Shown here in pieces: positions 8,335 to 15,184 of a DNA stretch of 17,050 bases. The notes beneath the pieces were generated by a model. That model did not search any database. It was not told the origin of the DNA and saw only the letters and a list, made by a program, of their open reading frames with translations. The position numbers and the translations under genes are program-made. Position 1 is the stretch's first letter. Each line of letters starts with the position of its first letter. The stretch is taken from assembly GCA_003499325.1 (NCBI GenBank), contig DNIP01000043.1:488-17537 (forward strand). Reading direction: 5' to 3'. The DNA comes from Oscillospiraceae bacterium (GTDB lineage Bacteria; Bacillota; Clostridia; Oscillospirales; Acutalibacteraceae).

Positions 8335-8577
8335 ATTATCAAATTAGAAATTGGTTAAGCGATATTTGGCATAGCAGATAGCGGTACGATTGCTTTGTAT
8401 AACGGCGGAAAGGACGAAAAAGCGACGTTGTCACCCTGCTGAAAACCATTCACAAAAAAACGAACTCTTTTAGTCAATTCCGACAAAGCCTTTTTTTATT
8501 TGTCGAAGTTGTACATTTTATTGCAAAAATGTAATTGTTTATCGGCGATTATTTATAGGATTTTGTAAAATATTCTA
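8335..8577. other. Gene-free AT-rich spacer with two small hairpins
   Basis: No coding region is supported here. Two stem-loops are visible: CGACAAA (8481-8487) with TTTGTCG (8499-8505), whose loop contains a run of seven T, and TACATTTT (8512-8519) with AAAATGTA (8526-8533). Either could weakly end transcription arriving from the sortase genes; neither is a textbook terminator. Confidence 0.35.
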
Positions 8578-8606
8578 TTGACATCCCCTTTTCGAAAGTT
8601 TATAAT
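8578..8606 (+). promoter_or_regulatory. Consensus promoter of the cohesin-like wall protein
   Basis: A perfect TTGACA (8578-8583) and a perfect TATAAT (8601-8606) are exactly 17 nt apart. Transcription should start near 8613, about 270 nt before the start codon. Confidence 0.88.
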
Positions 8607-8612
8607 GAAACT

Positions 8613-8870
8613 CGTATAAGCGACCTGATTCGGTAAGCCCATTCCCATGTGCTTTACGGCCACCGGCAGTGAACTTGGACAACCCCTGATTTCATATTTT
8701 GACGGTCTGTCTTTAGGTGGACGGCAAAATTTGAAATACATCACCGTCGGGTCTGTAAGAAAACAGTCACGCGGTAAATCCCACACCCTGGATAGAGGGA
8801 ATCTATCCCCGGCGTCGGCGGATTGTGGGAATCCATGACGCTTGGATGAAACTTTTCCCGCAAATTTATG
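8613..8870 (+). promoter_or_regulatory. Long structured 5' leader, possible cis-acting RNA
   Basis: The leader between promoter and ribosome site holds a series of stems: 8633-8638 with 8651-8657 (one bulge), 8701-8706 with 8743-8748, 8753-8756 with 8763-8766, and a three-way arrangement closed by TCCCACA/TGTGGGA (8779-8785 with 8824-8830). The latter encloses GGATAG/CTATCC (8790-8795 with 8803-8808) and CCG/CGG (8809-8811 with 8816-8818). A further hairpin ATCCA/TGGAT (8831-8835 with 8843-8847) follows directly. I recognise no known riboswitch family. No competing terminator or RBS-masking stem was found, so a regulatory role is inference. Confidence 0.5.
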
Positions 8871-8884
8871 AAAGGAGCTTGGTC

Positions 8885-10156
8885 ATGAACAAGCGAATCT
8901 TATCTATCTTGCTTTGTTTAATGCTGGTTGCGTCTCTGCTGGTATTGGCCGTACCGGTAAACGCTGCGACTAACGCAACGGTGACATTAACCGCAGATAA
9001 AACAGAAGCAAAACCGGGTGATGATGTTACCTTTACTCTCACCCTCGCACCGATGGACAACATCGGTTCCGTTGAGTTCCAGCTCAAGCCTGAGCACTGG
9101 ACACTGAAGTCTGTCACCACCACTGAGGGTCTGGCAGGTAAACTCGGAATTCTTCTGGCTGATATGAACAATGCCGGCGGTTATCCGAGATTCACCTCTA
9201 TGGCGAATACCGCAGGTCATACCGATGTGGATGTTGAACTCGGTACATTCACCGTAACACTCGCAGACGACGCTTCCGGCACTATGACATTTGATCTGGA
9301 TGCCGAATATGACAACTATGCATGGAATGCAGATGGCGATGACGTAGGTTTAACCTTCGTTCCCGCTACCATTACTGTCGGCGGCGCTGAGCCCACTACC
9401 GCTCCCGAGCCCACTACTGCTCCCGAGCCCACTACCGCTCCCGAGCCCACTACCGCTCCTGAGCCCACTACCGCTCCCGAGCCCACTACCGCTCCCGAGC
9501 CCACTGCTGCTCCTCACGTACACGAGCTCCAGTTTGTTCCCGAGGTTCCCGCTACTACCGAGGCTGACGGCGTAAAAGCTCACTATGTTTGCGTCGATCC
9601 CTCCTGCGGCAAGCTGTTCTCTGATGGCACCGGTACTGTCGAAGTAACAATGGCTGATCTCATTATCCCGAAGATCGTACCTACAGAGGCTCCGACTGAG
9701 GCTCCGGCTCCGACCGAGGCACCCACCGAGGCTCCGGTTCCGACCGAGGCTCCGGTTCCGACCGAGGCTCCGGTTCCCACTGAGGCTCCGGCTCCCACCG
9801 AGGCTCCGGCTCCGACTGAGGCTCCCACTGAGATTGTAGAGCCCACTGAGGCTCCGGCTCCCACTGAGATTGTAGAGCCCACTGAGATTGTAGAGCCCAC
9901 CGAGATTGTAGAGCCCACTGAGGTTGTTGTGCCCACCGAGGCAGACGACAAGGGCGCTACCGCGGATTCCGCTACTAAGGATTCCGCAACCAAGGATTCC
10001 GCTACTAAGGATTCCGCTACTAAGGACTCCTCTTCCTCCCCGAAGACCGGTGATGCTTCCAACCTGTATCTCTGGCTGATCATCACTCTGGCTTCCATGG
10101 CAGGTGTTGTAGGTGTTCTGTACACTGCAAAGCGTAAGGGAATATTCACTAAATAA
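8885..10156 (+). CDS. Cell-wall-anchored cohesin-like repeat protein (SPKTG)
   Basis: 423 aa. The start at 8885 follows AAAGGAG (8871-8877) by 7 nt and opens a clear signal peptide (MNKRILSILL...VNAA); the in-frame ATG at 8825 lacks one. Residues 28-160 form a cohesin-like beta domain (NATVTLTADKTEAKPGDDVT, NIGSVEFQL, LTFVPATITV). Seven PTTAPE-type repeats follow. Residues 211-265 form a small module beginning HVHELQFVPEV with two Cys (YVCVDPSCGKLF), a motif seen in many clostridial surface proteins. A second long TEAP/IVEPTE stretch and four DSATK repeats lead to SPKTG (385-389), a hydrophobic segment and a basic tail. Cohesins bind dockerins, so this could be a wall-bound scaffold. SPKTG fits the (S/P)PxTG motif used by class B sortases of clostridia such as C. 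difficile. Alternatively the beta domain is a cohesin-fold adhesin without dockerin binding. Confidence 0.85.
   Translation: MNKRILSILLCLMLVASLLVLAVPVNAATNATVTLTADKTEAKPGDDVTFTLTLAPMDNIGSVEFQLKPEHWTLKSVTTTEGLAGKLGILLADMNNAGGYPRFTSMANTAGHTDVDVELGTFTVTLADDASGTMTFDLDAEYDNYAWNADGDDVGLTFVPATITVGGAEPTTAPEPTTAPEPTTAPEPTTAPEPTTAPEPTTAPEPTAAPHVHELQFVPEVPATTEADGVKAHYVCVDPSCGKLFSDGTGTVEVTMADLIIPKIVPTEAPTEAPAPTEAPTEAPVPTEAPVPTEAPVPTEAPAPTEAPAPTEAPTEIVEPTEAPAPTEIVEPTEIVEPTEIVEPTEVVVPTEADDKGATADSATKDSATKDSATKDSATKDSSSSPKTGDASNLYLWLIITLASMAGVVGVLYTAKRKGIFTK
9389..9514 (+). repeat. Seven 18-bp coding repeats (EPTTAP)
   Basis: Seven exact-length 18-bp units (126 bp) encode EPTTAP, the last EPTAAP. They differ only by single bases and form an extended Pro/Thr/Glu linker. 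Unit number is likely to vary between strains by slippage (inference). Confidence 0.92.
9680..9943 (+). repeat. Pro/Thr/Glu coding repeats (PTEAP and IVEPTE)
   Basis: Imperfect tandem units code for PTEAPAPTEAP-type and then IVEPTE repeats. They probably form a stiff wall-spanning spacer between the N-terminal modules and the anchor. Confidence 0.88.
9965..10024 (+). repeat. Four 15-bp coding repeats (DSATK)
   Basis: Four 15-bp units encode DSATK just before the SPKTG signal. Only the second unit differs in wobble positions, which suggests recent amplification. Confidence 0.9.
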
Positions 10157-10178
10157 TATTCGCTAACCCTAAACTAAC

Positions 10179-10216
10179 GGGCGGCGACGGGTTACCGCCG
10201 TCGCCCTGATGTTTTT
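10179..10216 (+). terminator. Terminator of the cohesin-like gene
   Basis: A GC-rich 12-bp stem (10179-10190 with 10195-10206; one mismatch, one G-T wobble) with GTTA loop is followed, after 5 nt, by TTTTT. Confidence 0.75.
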
Positions 10217-10279
10217 GGTATTGAGTTTTTAAAGGGACAAGCTGTCTTTCTCCTTTCTTTAAAGACTGAATACCGAAAA
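10213..10279. repeat. Long AT-rich inverted repeat
   Basis: The left arm (10213-10234, TTTTGGTATTGAG...) is complementary to the right arm (10257-10279, ...CTGAATACCGAAAA) with about three differences over 22-23 nt. A short GACA/TGTC hairpin lies near the centre. It overlaps the T-tract of the preceding terminator and may be a small mobile palindrome or a second terminator. Confidence 0.55.
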
Positions 10280-10360
10280 CACCTGCCGCGCGAGCGGTAT
10301 CATTCAAGTCACGGGGCAGTGCCCTTTGACGTGAATCTAATTGAGTCATCTTTCTGTAGC

Positions 10361-10520
10361 CTTTTAGCGAGGCTGTCATCCTGAGCGGACATGTGTCCGG
10401 CGAAGGATCTTACAGTGCTCTTTATCCTATTGATTATACCTAACAGGGTTGATGAATCAAGGAAACGCTGCACGTTAAGATTCTTCGGCACAGCCTCAGA
10501 ATGACAACTTATCACCATTG
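10361..10520 (-). repeat. Foldback repeat element, copy 2 (inverted)
   Basis: This is the reverse complement of the element at 8174-8334, with core 10374-10506. The match includes both ends, the AAGAGCACTGTAAGATCCTT segment and flanking bases; only the centre (about 10430-10465) and a 2-bp deletion in the GGACACGCGTGTCC hairpin differ. The two copies bracket the cohesin-like gene head to head. Confidence 0.85.
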
Positions 10521-10656
10521 CTTCCGTATATCGACGAAATTAGATTGACGTAAGCGCCCTTTGACGATCAAACGGTTCACATTTACCCCGCAGCCTTCCG
10601 TGCAGGCGGACAGTTGCTGTTCGGGGGAAGTTTATTTTATAAAGGATTGATGCACT
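10521..10656 (+). promoter_or_regulatory. Leader of the class B sortase operon
   Basis: No convincing promoter was found. A hairpin pairs CCCCG-CAG (10586-10593) with CTG-TT-CGGGG (10617-10626) and contains GCCT/AGGC. AAAGGA (10641-10646) is the ribosome site for the ATG at 10657; the ATG at 10650 would be too close to it. Confidence 0.35.
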
Positions 10657-11262
10657 ATGAGTTATACACCGAAAAGAGCGGCTTCTTCCTCAGAAGAAAA
10701 GAAGAACGAGCCGACCGCAAGAGCAGCACAGACGATGTCTGATGCCGATAAGAAAAAGAAGAAAAATCTGACCATCGCGATCGTCGCGGTTCTCTGCGTT
10801 GTGATCGTGATCTCTCTGCTGTTTATCTTTGCGCCCACCGACGGCTCCTTCCTCGGTATTCACGGCGCGGGCGTGATCTCCGGCTCGGGAAAGAATGGCG
10901 CCCAGACCCAGAACGGCACCACGAACATCTCGCCTTATTATCAGAACGGCGTTCTGCCGACCTCCTCCGACCGTCATGATATCACCCTGGCGCCGAACGG
11001 CGGCGCGAACGTTTCCGAGCTGCTCGGTAAATGGAGACTCGATCAGGGCACGACCTATATGTTTGACGGACAAGGCAGGGGCATCATGCTCACCGGCGTC
11101 GATAATTATACCTTCCTCTACAGCGCCGAAAACGGCAAGCTGGGGATTGATATGGACACCATCGCCGGCAACGACTTTGAATATGACTATACCGTCAGCG
11201 GCGATACGCTCACCATGACCCGCGACGGCAAGACCTTTACCCTGAAGAAGGAAGCAGAGTGA
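10657..11262 (+). CDS. One-TM surface protein with a small C-terminal beta domain (DUF5640-like)
   Basis: 201 aa. The N-terminus (1-37) is hydrophilic and Lys-rich with no signal peptide. One TM helix (38-60) follows, then a Gly/Asn-rich linker outside the cell. A C-terminal domain of about 80 residues starts LLGKWRLDQGTTYMFDGQGR and ends DTLTMTRDGKTFTLKK. This looks like the short lipocalin-like domain often labelled DUF5640 in Firmicutes membrane proteins (recalled from family patterns, not searched). The gene ends in a GTGA overlap with the class B sortase gene, so the two are translated together and the protein may assist or be displayed with that sortase. Its function is unknown. Confidence 0.75.
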   Translation: MSYTPKRAASSSEEKKNEPTARAAQTMSDADKKKKKNLTIAIVAVLCVVIVISLLFIFAPTDGSFLGIHGAGVISGSGKNGAQTQNGTTNISPYYQNGVLPTSSDRHDITLAPNGGANVSELLGKWRLDQGTTYMFDGQGRGIMLTGVDNYTFLYSAENGKLGIDMDTIAGNDFEYDYTVSGDTLTMTRDGKTFTLKKEAE

Positions 11263-12200
11263 GACACGCAAGACCCGATTCCGAACCGTATACGCGCAGT
11301 GATTCGCGCGGCAGAAGCAACGGAGCCCCTCAGCGGGCAGCGCGCGCCGTACCGGTGGATTACACCGACAAAAACGTGCAGACCCCCGCTCCTGCCCCAA
11401 AGAAGAAAAAGGGCAAGACCGCGGTCATCGTGATCCTGTCGATCTTCATCATCGGCTTTATCGTCGGCGTGACAATGCTTTTGATCACGCTGATCAGGGC
11501 ATGGAATGAGCAAAAGACCTTTGACGATCTGTCCAACATGGTTTTGGACACCGACGAGAGGAACGAGGACGGCTCCCTGCGCAAATATGATGAGCTGTAT
11601 AACAAGAACCCCGATTTCTTCGGCTGGCTGAAGATCGAGGACACCAAGATCGATTACCCTGTCATGTACAAGCCCGAGGATCCGGAGTATTATCTGCACC
11701 GTGATTTCTACGGCAATTATTCCGACAGCGGTATGCTCTTCATCGACGGCGAATGCCCGCGGGTGAGCAATTATTATCTGATCTATGGTCATCATATGAA
11801 CAACGGCACGATGTTTGGTGAGCTGCCGAAATACGCGAATAAGGATTATTATCAGGATCACAAGACCGTATTCTTCGACACCCGTTATGAAAACCGCGAC
11901 TATGAGGTCGTGGCGGCATTCTACGGAAAGATCTATGAAAAATCCGAGGAGGACGAGCACTTCTGCTACTACAAGTATAAGGATCTGACCTCCGAGACCA
12001 AATTCAACGAGTATGTCAGGAATGTGAAGGCGAATGCGATCTATGAGACCGGGATCACCCCGCAGTTCGGCGACGAGCTGATCACCCTCTCGACCTGTAA
12101 TTACCATACCGAGGACGGCAGATTCGTTGTCGTCGCGCGCAGGATCAAGGATTCCGAGAAGAACACAACCGCCTCTTCTGCTTCTTCAAAGACACAGTAA
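11259..12200 (+). CDS. srtB: Class B sortase
   Basis: 313 aa. It starts at GTG 11259, overlapping the upstream TGA by 4 nt (GTGA), with GAAGGAAG just before it. An unusually long basic/Pro-rich cytoplasmic segment (1-52) precedes the TM helix (54-78). The catalytic domain has FFGWLKIEDTKIDYPV, the hallmark SDSGMLFIDG, His178 (LIYGHHMNNGTMF), Cys280 (LITLSTCNYHTEDGR) and Arg288. These are class B signatures. Class B sortases anchor specific wall proteins; those of clostridia such as C. difficile cleave (S/P)PxTG signals, which fits the SPKTG protein encoded at 8885. NPQTN-type haem substrates are absent here. No clear terminator follows the stop. Confidence 0.93.
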   Translation: MRHARPDSEPYTRSDSRGRSNGAPQRAARAVPVDYTDKNVQTPAPAPKKKKGKTAVIVILSIFIIGFIVGVTMLLITLIRAWNEQKTFDDLSNMVLDTDERNEDGSLRKYDELYNKNPDFFGWLKIEDTKIDYPVMYKPEDPEYYLHRDFYGNYSDSGMLFIDGECPRVSNYYLIYGHHMNNGTMFGELPKYANKDYYQDHKTVFFDTRYENRDYEVVAAFYGKIYEKSEEDEHFCYYKYKDLTSETKFNEYVRNVKANAIYETGITPQFGDELITLSTCNYHTEDGRFVVVARRIKDSEKNTTASSASSKTQ

Positions 12201-12305
12201 TGCGGAATATTTTGCTTTGAAAGAAAAGTTTTTGTTTTTATAGAAAAATATCCCATTAAATCTTGTAAAAAGATTGTGAATTCTGAAAATATTCATATTT
12301 TTGTA

Positions 12306-12334
12306 TTGCACTTTTCAAAAATCTTTGTTACAAT
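12306..12334 (+). promoter_or_regulatory. Promoter of the cohesin/dockerin protein
   Basis: TTGCAC (12306-12311) and TACAAT (12329-12334) are 17 nt apart. The leader contains an imperfect hairpin, GGCGTTGC (about 12349-12356) with GCATCGCC (about 12381-12388). Confidence 0.65.
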
Positions 12335-12419
12335 AGAGTAAATAAACGGGCGTTGCGGTAGAAGCTGTTTGATAGCAGCGGCATCGCCGTGTATTAATTA
12401 ACTTTTAGGAGGAATTCTT

Positions 12420-13505
12420 ATGAGAAAATTTCTGAGCATTTTGCTCGCTGTACTGATGGTCGCTTCCGTATCTGTCATTGCTTTCAGCGCTGCTGGTACC
12501 GAAGCCCAGACTGCTACCGTTACGCTGAAGAATATTTTCGGAGAGACTGTCACCGAGACTTATGCGGTAGGCGATACCATCACCGCTTATACTTACCTGA
12601 ACGCTAGTCAGATCAACGACGGTAAGGTCGGTTCCATTCACGGCATCCAGTTCTACTCCCATGATGTTCTGGAGCTCGTTGCCGAGTGCACCGCCGACGA
12701 CGGTATTGCAAGCGATGATCTCGAAGCAATGTTCCCTGTTACCAAGGATTTGACAATGGCAAGCGGTCACTGGACTACTTCCATTGAGGATCCCGACATG
12801 GGCGCGGTTTATTACAACGCTTCCATCCCGTCTTACGGCGGCTTCAAGTTCACTTCCGATGAATCCGCTCTGATCATTGCTAACTACAAGGTCAAGGCTG
12901 CCGGCGAGGCTCAGATCAACAATGAGATGATCACTCTGGCTTCTTCCGACCGCGACCTGACCTCCTTCGTTGAGGATGGCGAGGTTCTGAATTCCAACTT
13001 CACCATGCCGATCGCTCTCTCCGAGCCTGTTTCGACCGGCTTTGCTGTCAGCGGTACTGCTACCAGCTTTAAAACCAACGAAGGCGTTGATGACGTCACT
13101 CTGACGCTGACCGGTACCGATAACAACTACACCAACAGTGTGACCGTAACCGCTTCCTATACGGGCGTTAAGGCTGAAACCGCATATGCGTTTGACGCTG
13201 TTCCCGCAGGCAACTACGTTCTCAGCGTTGCAAAGGGCAACCACGTGACCCGCGAGTACGAGGTCGCTGTTTCCGCCGATACTACTCAGGATGTTCAGAT
13301 CAATCCGATCGGTGACACGAACCTGAACGGCAGAGTACAGTCCAACGACGGTATGCTTGCGTACCAGCATTCTCAGGGCGACGCGTCGAAAGCGCTGACC
13401 GGTTATGCGTTCCAGTGTGCGGATGTTAACGGCAACGGCAGAGTGCAGTCTAACGACGCAATGAAGATCTATCAGCAGGCTCAGGGCGGTAATACGCTGT
13501 TCTGA
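12420..13505 (+). CDS. Secreted cohesin-like/dockerin protein
   Basis: 361 aa with a perfect AGGAGG (12407-12412) 7 nt before the ATG. Signal peptide at 1-24. Residues 30-195 form a cohesin-like beta domain (VGDTITAYTYLNA, GIHGIQFYSHDVLELV by pattern, SALIIANYKVKAAGE). Residues 204-295 resemble a carboxypeptidase-regulatory/CnaB-like sandwich (GVDDVTLTLTGTD, AVPAGNYVLSVAKGNHVTREYEV). The C-terminus is a dockerin with two calcium loops, D299-x-N301-x-N303-G...D310 and D335-x-N337-x-N339-G...D346, each followed by a short helix (MLAYQHSQG, MKIYQQAQG). Asn replaces the more usual Asp in several loop positions. No wall-sorting signal is present, so surface attachment would go through a cohesin, perhaps the one at 8885. 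With cohesin-like and dockerin ends it could be an adaptor scaffold. It is transcribed alone, between its own promoter and terminator. Confidence 0.82.
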   Translation: MRKFLSILLAVLMVASVSVIAFSAAGTEAQTATVTLKNIFGETVTETYAVGDTITAYTYLNASQINDGKVGSIHGIQFYSHDVLELVAECTADDGIASDDLEAMFPVTKDLTMASGHWTTSIEDPDMGAVYYNASIPSYGGFKFTSDESALIIANYKVKAAGEAQINNEMITLASSDRDLTSFVEDGEVLNSNFTMPIALSEPVSTGFAVSGTATSFKTNEGVDDVTLTLTGTDNNYTNSVTVTASYTGVKAETAYAFDAVPAGNYVLSVAKGNHVTREYEVAVSADTTQDVQINPIGDTNLNGRVQSNDGMLAYQHSQGDASKALTGYAFQCADVNGNGRVQSNDAMKIYQQAQGGNTLF

Positions 13506-13540
13506 TCTCTGATCGGTCATTGATAATATCCGATTCGATT

Positions 13541-13571
13541 ACCCCCGCTTCCTTTTTGAGGCGGGGGTTTT
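13541..13571 (+). terminator. Terminator of the cohesin/dockerin gene
   Basis: ACCCCCGC (13541-13548) pairs with GCGGGGGT (13561-13568), with extra inner pairs, and runs into TTTT. Confidence 0.88.
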
Positions 13572-13656
13572 GTTATGTTCGCGAGGGCTTTAGCATTGAG
13601 CAGGCAGAAATATGCCTGTCAAAATCACGGTTCGGATTATTCCCGTCACCCTATTG

Positions 13657-13685
13657 TTGACATTATCCGATCTTTCGATTATACT
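13657..13685 (+). promoter_or_regulatory. Promoter of the solute-binding lipoprotein gene
   Basis: A perfect TTGACA (13657-13662) is 17 nt from TATACT (13680-13685). Start of transcription is expected near 13692, giving a leader of about 80 nt. Confidence 0.82.
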
Positions 13686-13773
13686 TATATTGATATATTA
13701 GGTGGATTGTGCAAAGTGAGCAAACTGCATTTTGCTGCGTTCATGCCGTTCACTTATGATAGGAGTATGCGAA

Positions 13774-15054
13774 ATGAGATCCAAAAGAATCATCGCACTG
13801 TTGATGTGCGTCATGCTGGTCATGTCGATGACAGCCTGCGCGTTCGGCGGCGCCAAGGGCTCGGTCTACTGGCTGAACTTCAAGCCCGAGCTGGATGAGA
13901 CCCTCCGCACGCTGGCGGCAATGTATAAGGAACAAACTGGCGTTTCCGTCAAGATTGAAACGCCCGAGAGCGGCACCTATCTGCAGGCGCTGCAGGAAGA
14001 AATGAATACCAAGAATCCGCCCACGCTGTTTGTCGTCAACAATCAGGACGTCGCGGACGCGTGGAAGGAAGAGATCCTCGATCTGACGGGCACTCCCATC
14101 TACAGCGAGCTGAATACAGCTTCCTATAACCTGACAAACGAGGAGGGTAAGATCCTCGCCATCCCGTACTGCCTGGAGTGCTACGGCATCGCCGTCAACC
14201 CCGATCTGATCAAAAAGATCGGCTACACGGTGGATCAGATCACGAACTTTGAGACGCTCAAGAAAGTGGTGGAATCGATCCATCAGAACGCGTCCTGGCT
14301 GGGCTTTGACGCATTCTGTTCCCCTGATTTGGACGCGGATTCCTCCTGGCGCGTCACCGGACATCTGGCGAACCTCGAGTACTACTATGAGGAGAAGGAT
14401 TCCGGCACATGGAAGGAGGCTCCCGCCTCCATCACCGGCGCTTATCTGCCCAACTACAAGAACCTCTATGACCTCTGCATCAATAACGCGGTCACCAAGC
14501 CCGAGGAGCTCGCAAAGGGCGGTCATAATCCGACCGAGGAGTTCACCTCACAGAAGGCGGCGTTCTTCCTGACCGGTTCATGGGATTATGCCAAGCTCGC
14601 CGCCGCCGTGCCGAACGTGACCATGATCCCGTATTACTGCGGCGTTAAGGGTGAGGAAAAGGCAGGTCTCAACAGCGGCTCGGAGAACTTCTGGGCAGTC
14701 AACGGCGGTATCGAAGAGGATGATCAGAAGGCGACCATGGACTTTATGAAGTGGCTGGTCACCGATGAAGAGGCGAGCAACCTGATGGTCGCTCAGGTCG
14801 GTAATATGCCCTATAAGAACGCGGCAAAATCCGATAACGGCTTTTTGGCAAAGCAGAACGAGCTGATCAAGAACGGATGCTACAAAATGGATTGGGCGAC
14901 GCTCTATCAGCCGAATTCCAACACCTACCGCGAGGAGCTCGTCACCGCTCTTGCCGCCTATAACGCCGATCGCTCCGACGCAAGCTGGGCGAAGGTCAAA
15001 GAGGCGTTCGTTGACAACTGGGCAAAGCAGTATGCCGCCGTCAATAATAAATAA
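13774..15054 (+). CDS. ABC transporter solute-binding lipoprotein, sugar type
   Basis: 426 aa. The start at 13774 follows AGGAG (13761-13765) by 8 nt and gives a clean lipoprotein signal (MRSKRIIALL...SMTAC, lipid-bearing Cys22); the in-frame ATG at 13732 does not. The mature part has the layout of family 1 extracellular solute-binding proteins: VYWLNFKPE strand, EQTGVSVKIETP, PTLFVVNNQD, then IPYCLECYGIAVNPDLIKKIG, a Trp/Tyr-rich middle, QKAAFFLTGSWDYAKL, and FMKWLVTDEEASNLM near the C-terminus. These capture sugars or oligosaccharides outside the membrane and pass them to a permease pair. No permease or ATPase gene is adjacent: it has its own promoter and a strong terminator, so it is an orphan here and must share a transporter encoded elsewhere. 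The substrate cannot be named. Confidence 0.9.
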   Translation: MRSKRIIALLMCVMLVMSMTACAFGGAKGSVYWLNFKPELDETLRTLAAMYKEQTGVSVKIETPESGTYLQALQEEMNTKNPPTLFVVNNQDVADAWKEEILDLTGTPIYSELNTASYNLTNEEGKILAIPYCLECYGIAVNPDLIKKIGYTVDQITNFETLKKVVESIHQNASWLGFDAFCSPDLDADSSWRVTGHLANLEYYYEEKDSGTWKEAPASITGAYLPNYKNLYDLCINNAVTKPEELAKGGHNPTEEFTSQKAAFFLTGSWDYAKLAAAVPNVTMIPYYCGVKGEEKAGLNSGSENFWAVNGGIEEDDQKATMDFMKWLVTDEEASNLMVAQVGNMPYKNAAKSDNGFLAKQNELIKNGCYKMDWATLYQPNSNTYREELVTALAAYNADRSDASWAKVKEAFVDNWAKQYAAVNNK

Positions 15055-15066
15055 GTAAAAAGATTA

Positions 15067-15097
15067 ATGCGTGTCGGATAACCGGCACGCATTTTTG
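15067..15097 (+). terminator. Terminator of the solute-binding protein gene
   Basis: An 11-bp stem (15067-15077 with 15082-15092, one T-G wobble) with ATAA loop runs into TTTTT, 13 nt after the stop. Confidence 0.92.
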
Positions 15098-15132
15098 CTA
15101 TCAGTTTTCTTTGTGAATGATCGTCATTGCAA

Positions 15133-15158
15133 AGCCCCGGACGCGCTTGTCCGGGGCT
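15133..15158 (-). terminator. Terminator of the minus-strand membrane protein gene
   Basis: A perfect 10-bp stem AGCCCCGGAC/GTCCGGGGCT with a 6-nt loop lies 27 nt past the minus-strand stop. Read on the minus strand only TTTGC follows, so the T-tract is short, but position and strength fit. Confidence 0.7.
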
Positions 15159-15184
15159 GTAGTGTAATCTCAACCGTTATCATT

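Noticed and set aside
8779..8830. tRNA-like fold with a 7-bp acceptor-like stem
   Set aside because: It spans only 52 nt, has no T-arm GTTCGAATC-type sequence, no D-arm and no anticodon arm of the right size.
9389..9514. CRISPR-like regular repeats
   Set aside because: The 18-bp units are directly adjacent with no spacers, in frame, and encode a Pro/Thr/Glu linker.
9316..10149. Long open frames on the minus strand across the repeats, coding for Gly/Ser/Val-rich chains
   Set aside because: They are mirror images of the PTTAPE/TEAP repeats of the plus-strand wall protein, without ribosome sites or recognisable domains.
13732..13773. Upstream starts for the lipoprotein (13732) and likewise for the cohesin-like protein (8825) and second sortase (7095)
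   Set aside because: In each case the later ATG has the ribosome site and places a signal peptide or TM helix correctly at the N-terminus.
13575..13898. 107-codon plus-strand open frame before the solute-binding protein gene
   Set aside because: It covers the consensus promoter of that gene, overlaps its signal-peptide region in another frame and shows no domain.
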